From NCBI RefSeq assembly GCF_905475345.1, contig NC_066596.1, positions 2,289,501 to 2,353,500 of the forward strand: a stretch of DNA of 64,000 nucleotides. Direction: 5' to 3'. Shown here piece after piece: positions 13,347 through 27,440 of the stretch. The first letter of the stretch is position 1; each line of letters begins with the position of its first letter. The notes under the pieces are model-generated. The model saw only the letters and a program-made list of their open reading frames with translations, did no database searches and was not told the origin of the DNA. Made by a program: the position numbers and the translations under genes. The stretch is from Vespula vulgaris (lineage: Eukaryota > Arthropoda > Insecta > Hymenoptera > Vespidae).

Positions 13347-16042
13347 ATGTATTCATGTTAAACATATACATAGAGAAATAGTTTACACACGTTGAATAAG
13401 TCGACGTACATTCACTTGCTCGAGTCAATCGACGAACACAAGGATGTGTATGTATGTGCATACATACATACCTTGTAACGATCCATCGACGTTAACGTAT
13501 CGCCATCCTTGAACGTATTTTCTTTAATCTACTAAAGAAATTCAATTCGTTCGAATTCTCGACCATCCTGAAACGTCCGATACGCTAATGTAATTAATTT
13601 CTTTCCTAAAACATCTGATACTTGCGATCATTAATCCGTAGAAGAAGTGTACTTTCGTGAGATTCACGTTAGTCGTCAAGAAGAGAACGTCTCTTACGAG
13701 ATCAGAGAGAAATACGAGATGAGAAAGTATAAGAGAGAAAGAAAAGAAAACAGAGAGGGAGAGAGAGAGAGAGAGAGGAGGAATACTGCGGAGTGCCTAG
13801 CTGGAGGAGTGTAATCAGTGTGAAATGTTGCTTTCACGACGACCCTCTTCTCTTTCCACGCATTTTATGTACTCGCCGGTATACTTTTGTCTGCCCAAGT
13901 TCAACGACGCAGGGAAGAAAACTTCAAACGTCTCCAGTAGCGTTTTACTTTTTTACCAATCATCCTTCTCAATGTTTCAAAATTGAGCGTACCGAATATC
14001 TACAAAATACACATTGTTGCTGCTTCTAGATATTTATAGATATATTATTTTTTAAACGAATTTTATGATATTAAATATTAAAAAAGTGTACTTATTTATT
14101 TAGAACGTTTATAAAGTATAATATAATTACTTAAAATATGTTATATTAAAAATATTAACACAATGAATTTTATGACATTAAATAGTCACAAGAAAGTGTA
14201 CTTACTTAATTAAAAAGTTGTCCCAAGTACAATTACTTTGAACCCGTAGTATTTAATATATACATATGTAACCAAGAAATAAAAGATGGAGAAAAGATCG
14301 GAAGAAAGTTTGTAATATTTGTTTAAACATTTACGAAATTATTACGTTACCATTGTTACGTTACCATAGAAGTAAACATTTCTCAGATAAAACAAAATAA
14401 ATTCGATAAGGAAAAAATTATTTGATAAGATATGATGATGAAATAAAATAAAAAATGTAAATCTCTTTGTTGTGTCGTTAAAAATGTTATTCGATACGAA
14501 ATTTATCGTGCGAATACTTCTTTTTTTTTTATTCAGTCTTCATCTTCTTCCTCGTATGAGGATAAAGATAAAAATGGCCATCTTCTTGAAAGAGACTCGT
14601 TTATTGCGACACCCCTTCTCTTATCGGCAAATTTCGATCGTCTAGGGGGAGCAGTACACCCAACGCTCCGTCACGCTCGCTGAAACAAATTTATGAGAGC
14701 GTATCGGTGTTGCTGGCTCAATGGTAGAAGGGAAAAAGAGAAAACAAGAAGCCGAGCTTCTTTCTACGATGGCGAAACTATCGATACGCTCAGAAAACGA
14801 GCTTGTATAGGTACGATTTATGGAAGGTACATCGAATCTTCAACGTACGCAACAAGGAGATGTAATAAAATTATAAAGTTTATTGAGATATATACGTTAC
14901 TGTATTAAAAAATATATATTATTTATAAATAATTATGTGTATACAATAACATTGTAAAAAGGCATTTGTAATAATTTGTAACAAAAGTATTAAGTTTCTT
15001 TTAATCGACTGATATCCCCTAATTATAATAATAATAATAATATATATATGCAAAATATTTATTTTATATATTTAATCTTCATTTATATATATATAATCTT
15101 CACATACTTCTCTCTTATTACTTTACCATATTTATTAGATATTATTATAAATTAATTATTCGTCATGTTTTCACGTATAAATTACATTTGAAACATAATT
15201 TTCTACAAAATTAATTCAATCTTTATCTCGTTTTATATCATTATATTTTTATATCATTATAATCAATACGATTAAATAAAAGTATAAATAGGAAAGCGTA
15301 TTATCACACGAAATTAAAAATGTAAATATAATATCTATAGATAAATCATCAACCTCAAATGAAATATAAATAAATAAAAAAGTAATTTACGTACTAGCAT
15401 CCTTGACAAGCTTGACACGAAAGAAAACTTCTTTTTCTTTTTTATCGTACGTTTTATTTATTATCGCAAAAAAAAGTAATATCTAACTTCACCATCAGCA
15501 TTTATACACGCGAAAAGAAAACTCGGTACGTGTATTATTATCGTACGATTAATCATACTAAAATCACGTTAATAGCTAACACAAATTTTATTTACATTTA
15601 ACATCAAAACCTTCCATTCTCAATAATAAAACATATTACGTAGACCGATTTCTCTTTCTCTCTTTTTCAATTACGATTAATAAATTACAATTTACCTGAT
15701 TAAGGTCAGACATACGCACATACGTAAAGAGAGAGGGAGAAATGAAATAAATGACAAGACACTCGTCGAAAAGTCACTTATATATTAGGATAAAGAGAGA
15801 AATGAAGAGAGAAATACATGAGAGGATAAGATGGAAGGATACCTAAGGTACTGGGGGAGTTATGCAATATACATTACCTAAAATATCCCACGAGAGAGTC
15901 GCGCAATGAACATCAACGAAACGTCGTACTTCGTCTCTCTAGCATAACGCAACGTTTTCTGCTTATAACGATATAAAAGGGGTGTGCAAGCATGGTGAAA
16001 GGTGAACAAAACGCGTTTAAACGTTCTACCTTTATCTGCCTA

Positions 16043-16073
<31 letters not shown>

Positions 16074-16353
16074 ATTTCTTTCTTGTGTTATCTCTTTCTT
16101 TGTCTACCTTCTTTTCTTTCTCTTTCTCTTTCTCTAAATTAAAAGCGAATTACTTTATAAGCATCATTATCATCTTCATTGTAGAATTATGTTCATTATA
16201 AATATCAAAGATTTTAGATGTTCTCTTTTTATTATTTAATTTTATTTTTAATTTATTTATTTTTTCTTTTATTATATGACATCTGAGAATTCTTTTTTTA
16301 TGAGTTTTAACTTATTCTTCCAATCGTCTTTTTCTTTCTTTCTCTCTCCTTTG

Positions 16354-16392
<39 letters not shown>

Positions 16393-17177
16393 GAATCATT
16401 TTATTCGATAGAAGAAAATACATTATTATCTACAAAATAGAAATTATAATGCAGGATGCACAAACTTCCTACTTGTTATTTAACACATGCGAACCAAATA
16501 GGAACAAATTTGTCAGGAAATTAATTCAACCTTTAATTTGCGTTAATCCAGCATATTCAAGTACAAAAGGAAGATATTTACATAGTATTACCGTCCAAGA
16601 AACCTTTGTTTCGTTACCTGTTTATCAAGATAATATGTCCAAGAACTAAAATGAGATTCAATAGCAACACGATTTCGAGGAAGTAAAATAACGAAAGATG
16701 AAATAATTTTCCAAGCAAATGTTTATAACGATTCTTTGATTAAATAGAAAAAAAAAAGAAAAAATGTTTATACAAATTAGTCATTCCAATATTCGATATA
16801 TATCATTTCTATTCACGATTGCTTTTTTATTATTTTTTCTTTTTTTCTTTTTTTCTTTTCCTCGACGTGACGATCCGTTTCGATACATAAATTATTATCG
16901 TGATAATAACCCATCGTTTTAATGACGAAGAGAGAACGATTGAATAACATATTATTATACGTTTCTAAATTGTAAATGAAGGAATAATATCGATGCAAAT
17001 TTTATCGATTTCGTTACATTTATTTTCTTTTTTTTATCATCCTTTGTTTTACACTTTTTTTTATCATTCTATCCTTCAAACATATAATCGAATTCGATAA
17101 TGTAGAACCTCGAAACGAGCGTTTATTTTCAAGTAATTTTCTTATATACATACATACATAGTCTACGTATAAATTAT

Positions 17178-17179
<2 letters not shown>

Positions 17180-17222
<43 letters not shown>
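17180..17222. repeat. (TA)n microsatellite
   Basis: Pure AT run. Confidence 0.95.
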
Positions 17223-17227
<5 letters not shown>

Positions 17228-18841
17228 CGCGAGAAAAATATTATTTGATTTTCCTAAAGCGAAGCTCTTTCTTTGAATCCGTAAATATTCAGTCAGTTGG
17301 ATTCTCCGGAACGCGGAAAGCGGCACGCGAACGTGTCTCGCGAAGTTCTATGGACTGTCACAAAGTTTCGTTCGGGAAACAGAATTAAGGCGTTATAGAA
17401 ATGGATTAAGGAGTTTAATTAAGTTGATTCAACGTCCGCGTCACGAAATCTCACCGCTCTGCCTCGAGTTAGTCGTCCCACTAAACTCACCCCGCAACCC
17501 ACCCTCCTCCTACCACGGTTTCAACCCACCGCCATCGTCCTTGCATTCTCCTTCCCTCTTCCCGTAGCGTCACCAACCCTTAAGAAACATTTTCTTCAAG
17601 TGAGTAGGCTGACTACTATATCGCGAGATGCATCGTGTGCTATCGCTCGACCCTAATTGCTCGAATACGTTAAGTCCATGACAGAATTATTCTAATGCTA
17701 ATTACTATACCTCAATGATTATATTAGTAAATGGAAGTCATAACGAAAAAAAAAATAAGAAAAGTAAAAATAAAAGTAAGATCGAATCATAGATAATGAA
17801 TTAATCCTCGTTCTATAATTGTATAGATACGCAGTTATATAGTTAACATAAAAAAGATTATATATATATATCTTGATCTAACTAAAAGAAAAATATATTT
17901 TGTCAACTAAATAAAAATATATATAACTATACAAATACATAATTCTATTAACTATACATCAGCAAATTTATATACATGTATACCGATAATTAATAAATAT
18001 GAAGTATCTACATATATCATCTATTACTGTTATCTATAACTTTACCATTTTTAAAAAAGCTTATTCTAATATTTCCCTGAATTATGAATGATTTCGATTG
18101 GTAATAATCTCATTGAGAGAAAAGGGTATAAAAAAATATACGAAGAAACTAAAAGCGAGGGAACAATGACTGTGGTGCTCGATGTAATACGATCCCGTAT
18201 TTTCTCCGATTTTCTTTGCTTTACGATCTGGTATTCTTTCACCTGCGAACGCTTGCACCTTATATCCGGCGGGATTAGAGAACCTCTGTCCGTGACCGTT
18301 TCATTACTCATCTTACACGCGCTCTGGAACTACGTGTTCATTCTCTCTTTCTCTTTCTAGTTTTTAGTCACTACTACACTTACCATCTTTCTTTCTTTGT
18401 CTCTCTTTTTCTCGTTCACGCTTTCTCTTTTACATACCGACTCCCTTTCTCTCTCTATCCTTCTCTCTTACTCTCTCTTTCTCTCTCATTATCTCTCTTT
18501 CTCTCTCTCTCATTTTCTCCATCTTTCTTTCTCTTTTCTCTCAGCTCTCTCATTTATTCCTTCTCTCTCTATCTCTTTCTTTCTTTCACTGCTAGGACGA
18601 CTTCGCAATATTGTAAGGTAAGCTACAATAGGTTGCTCCCGAAGAGATGCAGTATGATAAAGAGAGAGGTGAACTAGTGGGGGTGAGATTGAAAAAGGGA
18701 GTAATATGTGTTACGGAACATCTCGTATACGTAGGAGAAAGAGAAAAGAAAGATAAGGAGACAAACTACTAACGTACTTTGCTCTAATTTTTAACGTACA
18801 CATCACACACAAGAGGTACGTTGATTACGTGAACCAGGACG

Positions 18842-18875
18842 TGAAGACGAAGACGAAGACGAAGACGAAGACGAC
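18842..18875. repeat. (GAAGAC)n hexanucleotide repeat
   Basis: About five units, degenerating into GACGA/ACGAC triplets to 18908. Confidence 0.85.
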
Positions 18876-19131
18876 GAGAACTACGAGGATGACAACGACG
18901 ACAACGACTTCTATTATTTATTTAAGTAGGGTCTGTGATGACACGTCCATCGCTCGTTTGCTCTATCTTAATTAGAAATTTACGAAGGTGGGACGGGGAA
19001 ATTAAAAACTTGCGCGGAAAGTTGCTCGGGGAATTGTGCCCGGTAGATTCGCATATTTCTTATTTCGAGATGCAAAAAAGTACGAGGAGCTCACCTGGAA
19101 GTAAGAAACTTCTCGACTCGAAAGAAGGACG

Positions 19132-19207
19132 GACGAACGAACGAACGAACGAACGAACGAACGAACGAACGAACGAACGAACGAACGAACGAACGGACGA
19201 ACGAACG
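19132..19207. repeat. (CGAA)n tetranucleotide microsatellite
   Basis: About 18 units. An open frame through it reads Thr-Asn-Glu-Arg repeats; not a gene. Confidence 0.95.
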
Positions 19208-19288
19208 GAGAAGAGTATGGGAAAGCTGAAAAATTTTCTGAACTTATTTTAATAAGCCCGACGACGCTACACTGTGGGGCAACGAGAT

Positions 19289-19294
<6 letters not shown>

Positions 19295-19339
<45 letters not shown>
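19295..19339. repeat. (GA)n microsatellite
   Basis: Pure AG run. Confidence 0.95.
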
Positions 19340-19342
<3 letters not shown>

Positions 19343-20644
19343 TGCAGGACTCATAGAATAATAACACGCTTTTTTCCAATACTTTCGAAAGCAGTCTTAT
19401 AACGATACCTAGTAATAATGATATCATGAATACAATAAAGATTTGAGAAAAACTTAACGAAATAATTGAATCATAAATTTTTATTTCTGATACACACGTA
19501 TAATCTCAAAACAACGTTTTCATCTAATTCATCATTTTATTTATTCTTAATAACAAACGCGAAAGAAAAATAGATAATTATGGAAATGATAGTAAGAATG
19601 TTTTTGAATCTGCTATCTAAGAATCTAATTTTCTTTTCTTTTTTTATGTTTTTCTTAATTCTTGTATAACTATATTTAACAAACATTTTGTTTATAAATT
19701 TTGACTAAAAGTCGTAAAGAAGATTTCGAACGACCCAATGGATCCGATATATACATCTATCGATGTTCTATTTTCTCTAACGCAACACACATGTAAAATA
19801 CGTAGCTTCCACGACAGATTTGTACTATTTCCCGATAAAGCGAACGCCGTTATCCTAAATCTTAAATCGATCGCCGACCTAGCTACGAATAAAGTACCAC
19901 GTGTGAATACCAACAAAGCATTATACACACAACACATATATATATATACACATACATATATACATGTATATATGTACAGAAATATGTACGTTTTCCTTTA
20001 AATATCACTGCAAAAATAAAAGCACTAGGTAACCTATGCGAAAATGTTTTTCGCTTTTGAAAAAATCTCTGACGAGAAAATTGAAATAAAAGCTACGTCG
20101 TGAAGTAGCATAGCTTTAAAAATGAAGGAAGGAGTACCTCCTACCAACTCTCGTCCTTCTTCTCGAGATAAAGAGATAGAAGAAGCAAAATTTAACCGGC
20201 ACACCGAGTAAATTACGGTGATTATATATCGTGTACACGAAAATTCCATAAAGCGTAATGGAGGGCTCGCAAATATTTATCTTTTGGTCCACGTGAACCG
20301 CGAAAGCTTGCCGCCTCCATTCCTGCACAGCCTCTTCTCGAGAAAGAGCACTGCGACGAAGCCTCCGAAGCAAAGCCTCCGAGCGTTTCAAACGTTACCT
20401 ACCTCGACGTGGTTGGTCCTTGACGTGGCACAGAAACGCGGAAAGTTCTCGTGACACGATTACGATGCTCCCTGACCAGAAATAATTTCATTAGCCGAGC
20501 CATAAACCGATCTTCTGGGAATTATACGAACGAAATATTAAAATAAGAATATGTAATGTACTCTTTGATATTTCACGAACGATTGTTAATTAAGCGTCTT
20601 ATTATTATTTCTTATTAATTCAAGGAAGATTTTTAATGATTCTC

Positions 20645-20645
<1 letters not shown>

Positions 20646-20679
<34 letters not shown>
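20646..20679. repeat. (TA)n microsatellite
   Basis: Pure AT run. Confidence 0.9.
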
Positions 20680-20682
<3 letters not shown>

Positions 20683-21158
20683 ATAAAACATAAATATTAT
20701 AAAATCGCGATCGATTATTTTATAACATTATTGATAGATTCATGATACGATGATTGATTATACAATAATTTATGAATCATAGTAGAACATATTGAAGTTA
20801 AATTGCATTCGTTTATTAAATTGTATATTTATAGTAGACGAAAAAAGGGTAAAAGAAGAGGAAAGCAAACTTCATCCGAAGCGATCTAATTCATCGATTC
20901 ACTACCCGTACATAACAAATATGATTCTTTCGTTCGAGAATTCCGTTTGTAAGATAAAAATGTAATGCCGCGTGTCCTATAAAAATTCTATAAACGCGTC
21001 ATATTTTCAGCTCGATAAAGAGATGGCGACGTATTAGGGTCGATCGATACCTACGACGGACGGTCCGTAACGTTACACGTATAATGTACATCTTCCTGCA
21101 ATTTCCTGCTAATTTACATAATATTAACATAACGGCCTCATCGTGTTATATCCCAACC

Positions 21159-21195
<37 letters not shown>

Positions 21196-22790
21196 TGTCC
21201 TATGCCGTATAAATGATCGAGAAATAATAACTAACACATGTGCCGAGCGTAATGGAGCATAGGCAAGATAATCCTGAGAACGAAGAGGAGACTTCTGGGG
21301 TTCTGATCGGTAAAAAAAGAAAAGAAAAAAACAAAAAGAAAAAACCACATATTTGATTTCCCTTCCTTTTTTGTCATCTTATTTTTGTTACATTCGCATA
21401 TCTGCAAAAAGTTGCATTTACCACCTTTGAATATATTCCTTTATTGTTTTTTTTTTCGATAACTTTATAAACAATAATAAAAAGAACAGCAATCTCTTTT
21501 TCGTTGTTTCTCTCTCTCTTTCTCTGTCCTCTCTGTCCTCTCTCTTGTATTCTACAGCTTCGTTAAGTACCGATAAAGTCAGAGTACAAGCCAAGTGACC
21601 GTGTGAAAGAACAGCATGTATCCGAGTTGGTGCAAGCGCAAAGGTGAAGCCGACGATTCGAGGGCAACGCGAGTACACGTTTTGCGATGTGCGAAAGCGG
21701 GCTTTACACGGATTCCGCTAGGCTTTCCTGAAGTTAATGGGCACGCGTCGATGAAGCTACTACCGTTAGTGACGACAAGCTTTCGTGCCTCGTGTGTGTA
21801 CTATGATAATGCCACTCCGTTTACGCAAGATTGTCGTGACACTAGCGTGACTACTAGTCAGTAGAATACGTAATATATAAGGATAAATATTATAATCTGT
21901 ATGTTGAAGTTTTATTAAGCGTTAATAAAAGATTATTCAGGATAATAAGAAATTTTCAATATGGAAAGAAAAATTGTTAAAATTGTATCATTTAAGACAT
22001 CGTATTTTATGTTAATTATTATTAGAAATTGTAGAATTGTCTGACATTTAAGACACCATTTCCAAAGGAATATAAAGAATTGATTGTCTAAACCATACTT
22101 AATTTCCTAACTCGTGTCTACTTTAAAATAAATAGTAGTCAATTTGTCCAAGGATAAAAAATGGTCAAAAAAAAGATTTTATTAATAACGCAAAAATATT
22201 CAATATAGATATAAAAATAATTATTGAATAATATGACGATTATGTACGATTTAAAAAACATATATGTGATAAAAATATTATGACTTAAGTTTTCCAATAA
22301 TCATAACATAACATGCACATAATATTAATGCAAAATATTCCACGACAAATCTATTATTATGAAAACACAAAAACCGCATAGACTGAAACCGCATAATTGA
22401 ATTATAATCAAAAAATTTCATCGCCACAACATAGGATCTTTAAAAATTATTCCTAACACGCACGGAAAATAATATGTAATTAATCTATACATGTCCCTTC
22501 TATACACCTAACTCTATATCCATTAAATTTATATCCTCTTCTACATAAATCACCCTTATTAACGATCTTGCTGAACAAAAAAAAAACCACAATAAAACAT
22601 AGCACACGTGACTAACATGCCCACACGTGCATCCGAAACTCTCGTTTGTCCTTCGTAAAATTAGTCATAAATACTCCCTCGAATTACCTTTACATAAATA
22701 CTATAACAAAAAGGAAGTAAGAAGCAGGGAGGGAGAGAAGGAGGGGGAGGAAAGAGCTGGATGAGCTTTGAAAAGATGACATAGAGAAGG

Positions 22791-22792
<2 letters not shown>

Positions 22793-22839
<47 letters not shown>
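22793..22839. repeat. (GA)n microsatellite
   Basis: Pure AG run. Further GA runs follow at 23122-23160 and 23239-23275, with a GTA triplet run at 22979-23002. Confidence 0.95.
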
Positions 22840-22847
<8 letters not shown>

Positions 22848-23120
22848 TAGGACAAGAGTATCTTCTGTGTGTATACAACCAGATCCAAGAAACGATAGAG
22901 AAGATGAAGAAGAGGGGTAAGGAGGAATCCTAGCCCCAGCCTGTAAGCGAGGGTGAAGGACGTCAAGTGTTTTATTCGTAGTAGTAGTAGTAGTAGTAGT
23001 AGTTGGTAATAGTCCTTGGTAGTGGTAGTGAAAAGAGGAGAATTACCGAGAGGTCTCGCAAAACACACGCAGCTGAAGCTGACACATTCTCTATGCTCGG
23101 TTTTCCAAATGTGTGTGTAT

Positions 23121-23164
<44 letters not shown>

Positions 23165-23233
23165 AACAGAAAGAAAGAGAGAGATAGAGAGACAGAAAGA
23201 GAGATATAGAGAGACAGAAAGAGAGAGATAGAG

Positions 23234-23277
<44 letters not shown>

Positions 23278-23982
23278 TAGGAAAGGGAAGAGGAGCAAAT
23301 CTAGACGCTTACTTAGTGACACACACAGCATTTTGCTCGAACTTTCTCGCTCCCATTCTCACCCATGTAAACTCTCTCTCTCTCTCTCTCGCTCTCGCTC
23401 AGTTTCTGTCTATCTCCAACCTCGCTAATTCTCTCACCCGTCTTCTCTTTCCCATCCTCTCTACGTGGACTGGGTGTTGTATTAAATCCACAGCTTGTAT
23501 CGCGGCTTGACAAAAGCAGACACACGACTTCCTTCCCTATAGACCTCGTTCTACCTACCTTCCCCTATCGTCTCCCTTCCCTCCCACTCACCATCTCTTC
23601 TCTTAACGTAGCTACGTTGAACGATCATCGTATTGTTTCAAACGTCGACGACGTTTATATAAGCCACGATACATGGATATCGAATGGACAGAGAAACAGA
23701 CACTACTCTCGATTATCCTTCCGTTCGATATTTCGGACTATGTGATGAATGGAGAAAGAGAATATTGTACTTTTGTATCTTTTCATTGGAACGTATAAAA
23801 AGAAATATAAGTGAATGAAAAGTTTATTCAAATGATAAATATTTTCTCGTTATCGATAATTAAGTTATTAATTTTATTATTCGTCAAAAATATTATATAC
23901 CGATTTAAGATTAGCCCCAATGGTCTCCCATTTCCTATTTCTCAACTGGTATCAAGTTTCAAGACGAATCTTCCTACGACGA

Positions 23983-24025
23983 GGCGACGCGATGCGACGC
24001 GACGCGACGCGACGCGACGCGACGC
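23983..24025. repeat. (GCGAC)n pentanucleotide repeat
   Basis: About eight GC-rich units, unusual among the AT- and GA-rich repeats here. Confidence 0.9.
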
Positions 24026-24267
24026 ACGACGGAACTGCTTTCAACCCTTATCAAGCGCATCTGACTCTGACACGTGATTCGAATTTCCCGCCCACCTACG
24101 GTGTCAGCCGAGCACTTTAAAGTCGTACCGTACCCTATTAGATCTTCGGAAACGTCAGAGTTATCCGCCTCTACAAACACGATTCTCGCAACATGCATAG
24201 CGTCGTACGAGAAACGGAGAGAGTGAGAGAGGGAGAGTGAGAATGAGAATGAGAGAGGGAGAGAGAA

Positions 24268-24306
<39 letters not shown>

Positions 24307-26028
24307 ACGCAAAGAAAAGAAGAAGAAAAACGATTTATCTCGTACTCAAGACCGCGAGATTCGACATATTCGCTACTGTCGTTTCTCTTTCAGTTTGATT
24401 TCTGAAGTTGAACGAATATTTCCGATTTATTTCATTATATAATAAATAAGCAGAAAAAGAAAGATCTTCGCAATGTTGTTTCGAGAAATATTTCGTACGA
24501 ATGAAATTGCTATGACGATCATTCGAATAGCTAAAATTTTCTATTCTTTTTCCCTCGGTTTTTTTTGTGGTTATTTTTTGTTTTCTTTATCTATCTGTCT
24601 TTCTCTCTTCCCCTATCTCTCTTTCTTCCTTTCTTTCTTTCTTTCTTTTTCTACCACAACAACGAAGATCAACAATGCCGAGCAAGCTTTTTACGAAAAG
24701 TACGCACGATGTCCCGAATTAACGAGAGCTTTTTCGCATGGTCCGTGTTATGACAGCCCTAAGTAATGCACCGTGCTTACAACCGAGCATGCAAAAACCT
24801 TTTATCTTCGTGGAAAGAACGTACTTCTTCCCGTGGACACCGTTTAGGAAATATCTATGCAGCGCCGACAACGAAACGGCAAAATAATTATAAATATTGT
24901 GACACGATGCGCGTAAACTGTGGGAATAGGACTGAAAAGGTAACGATAATAAAACGGAAAGCGTTTAAAAGCGAACGCTGGTCTCTTCCTTCTTCTTCTT
25001 CTTCTTCCATTTCTTTCCTTTTTGTTCTTGTTTTTATATTTTTTTTTCTTTCTTTTTTTTTGAATTTTATTTCTTTTCTTCTTTTTTCTTGCCAACCTAA
25101 CCACGTTAATTTAATTACTCGAAATACGTTTTACGCTTTTCAACCGTGATTTCTTTCTTTCACATGTTTTTATTTTATTTTATTTATTTCGTATTTTTTC
25201 TTTTTCTTTTTTCTTTGGAAACAATTCGATAAAGTTGCCATCTCGCGTGGAATAATCGTTTGATAACAAATATAAATAAAATAAAAATAAAATAAAATGG
25301 AAAGAAAAGAAAGAAATGGAAGAAAGAAAAAAAAAAGAAAAGAGAAAAAATGTGGAAGTGGTCTTTTCAACAAAAGCTTTGAAAAGGTATACGCTGACAT
25401 TTTTGTCGAGCTCGAAATTTTTTTCTCAAGACGTGCTACCACCGATTTCTCTTCGTTTCTACAGCAACAGCAACATTTCCTCTTGCGACAAACCTTCTCT
25501 CACTTCTCTCTGCCATCTAGCAACGAGTTCTACGTTCGAAGCTAATGGTACTATGTCAGGTAATCCGTCTACACTTTCGTGAACTCAGTTCATTCCGAGT
25601 GAAAGCGATCACGTTTTTTTGAGTAACGTTTCTGATTTTCTTCAAGATTAATTATCTTTCAATTCTTGTAGTGCGCGTTCTGTTAAAAGGTTTCGGAACA
25701 ATATTAAAAAAATTATCAAACTTGTTTCCAACGACAGATTTCGTATTTTAAATGGAATTATTAATTTTAATATAAGAGAAATAAAAATTCATAATATAAC
25801 TTACATTCATAACTTCCTACATTGTTTTCTTATGCATCGAGAAAAAATAATTAAAATTATTGAAGTTCGTATTGTTTTTAAAGATTCTCAACATCTTGTA
25901 TTACTTTCTGTATCGAGAAATTGAAGTACGATATTGCCAAGAAAATGGATCAATTTCAGAGAGAATATTTCTTTTGAACTTTCAAAGAACATGAACGTTA
26001 TACTGTATAAATACAACTGGCTTTAGAT

Positions 26029-26057
26029 TATATAAAGACCTACCGTTGTCAGTATCA
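26029..26057 (+). promoter_or_regulatory. Candidate core promoter upstream of the UGT gene
   Basis: TATATAAAG at 26029-26037 is followed by TCAGT at 26049-26053 and TATCAAGG at 26054-26060. The distance from the TATA box to an A at 26057 is 28 bases, a normal TATA-to-start distance; the better-matching TCAGT initiator lies slightly too close. About 570 bases separate this from the UGT ATG, so it would imply a long 5' UTR or a spliced leader. An ATG at 26091 opens only a 13-codon frame. The UGT start site could equally lie nearer to 26.6 kb. Confidence 0.3.
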
Positions 26058-26624
26058 AGGTCTTCACCAATCGATAAGGAAACGACTACGATGAAATTCT
26101 CATTAGCTTTGAATGGTACCCTTTGTCTTTAGGGTCAAATACAGAAACATCTGTCACGTGTCAGACGAGTCTTGAATTATTTCTTTCTTACGTGGAACTA
26201 AAAAGAAGGAGGAGGAGGAGGAGGAGGAGAAGAAGAAGAAAAAGAAGGAAGAGGAAAGGAAAAGGAGAGCCATGGACCGGCCAATGAGAAAGTCGTTCAC
26301 TTATTTACCGTGGCACCAAGCAAACTGATCGTGAAACGTGCTCTGAATTGTTCATACAAGTTCATGCCGAACTCCTTTTTTCCTTCCTCTTCTTGTCCTT
26401 TTTCTTCTACGTCCTCTTCCTCTATCTCTTCCTTTTCCTCTTTCTCTTCCTCTTCTATTCTTTAAACTACTCTATTCTCTTTTGGTGTTTTGAGCAATTT
26501 TCAAAGTCTCTAAACCTTCTTCGAAATTCTTCGAAATGTTCATACGATCTTTCCCAAAACATTAGTTTTTCTTTTGTTCATCGTTCCAAAAAATCATCGT
26601 GTCAGAATTTCCAAATCGCACAAA

Positions 26625-27207
26625 ATGAACATCGTTCTGATACTCTCAATAATTCTCATCATATCTCGCGAGTGTAGTTTCCTAGTCGATGGATTTCGCA
26701 TTCTAGGCATCTGTCCGAGTACGAGTTATAGTCATCAACAACCATTCCAAGCACTGATGAAGGCATTGGCAACTCGTGGTCACAACGTTACAGTCATTTC
26801 AACGATACCATTAAAGGTATGACAATTTTACACTTGAGGTATGTGTATGTGTATATATATATATCTCACATAAACTACGATAATCGTAAATAATGTCATC
26901 CGAGGAGACGTCCAATTTCAATTTATTTCCAAAGGCGACATCTTTCATTCGGTAAAAGCCAAGTCGAGTGGATCGCGAAGAACGCTTCAAACTAGTTCAT
27001 AACGGCGTTTTAATAATTCAATAATTTTCTAGAAGTCGGTCGAAAAAAGTTCGGAAGATATTTCAAATAGACATCCGACTCTTTTCCTACCTCATCTACG
27101 TTTTTCCTTCCTCGTTCCACTTTCTACTTTTTCTTCTCTCTCTCTCTTTCTCTTTCCTGCTTTCTTACTCATACTCTATCCTTAGATCTATTCCTTCACC
27201 ACACTTT

Positions 27208-27271
<64 letters not shown>

Positions 27272-27392
27272 AAACTTGAGTTCAAAGTTACGCAAACTTT
27301 GTTCACCTTCAATTTACTCCTACTAACATTTCTCTTTGCTAAATGTGTCCTCTCGTGGCTCGATAGTCCCTCGTTCTTTCCTTCCTTTTTCT

Positions 27393-27440
<48 letters not shown>

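Larger units (their letters stand above)
12851..26000. other. Gene-free, microsatellite-rich stretch with scattered GC-richer islands
   Basis: Islands at 17280-17640, 20230-20470 (with CCACGTG-type E-box sequence) and 21560-21860 are the only non-repetitive, moderately GC-rich parts. Their open frames match nothing I know and lack splice context. No RNA gene seen. Confidence 0.6.

Noticed and set aside
18935..19252. Open frame with Thr-Asn-Glu-Arg repeats
   Set aside because: Produced by the CGAA tetranucleotide microsatellite; flanks show no splice sites or recognisable peptide.
19738..20001. 87-residue frame starting MDPIYTSIDV
   Set aside because: The second part is an AT/CA repeat and no splice or promoter context supports it.
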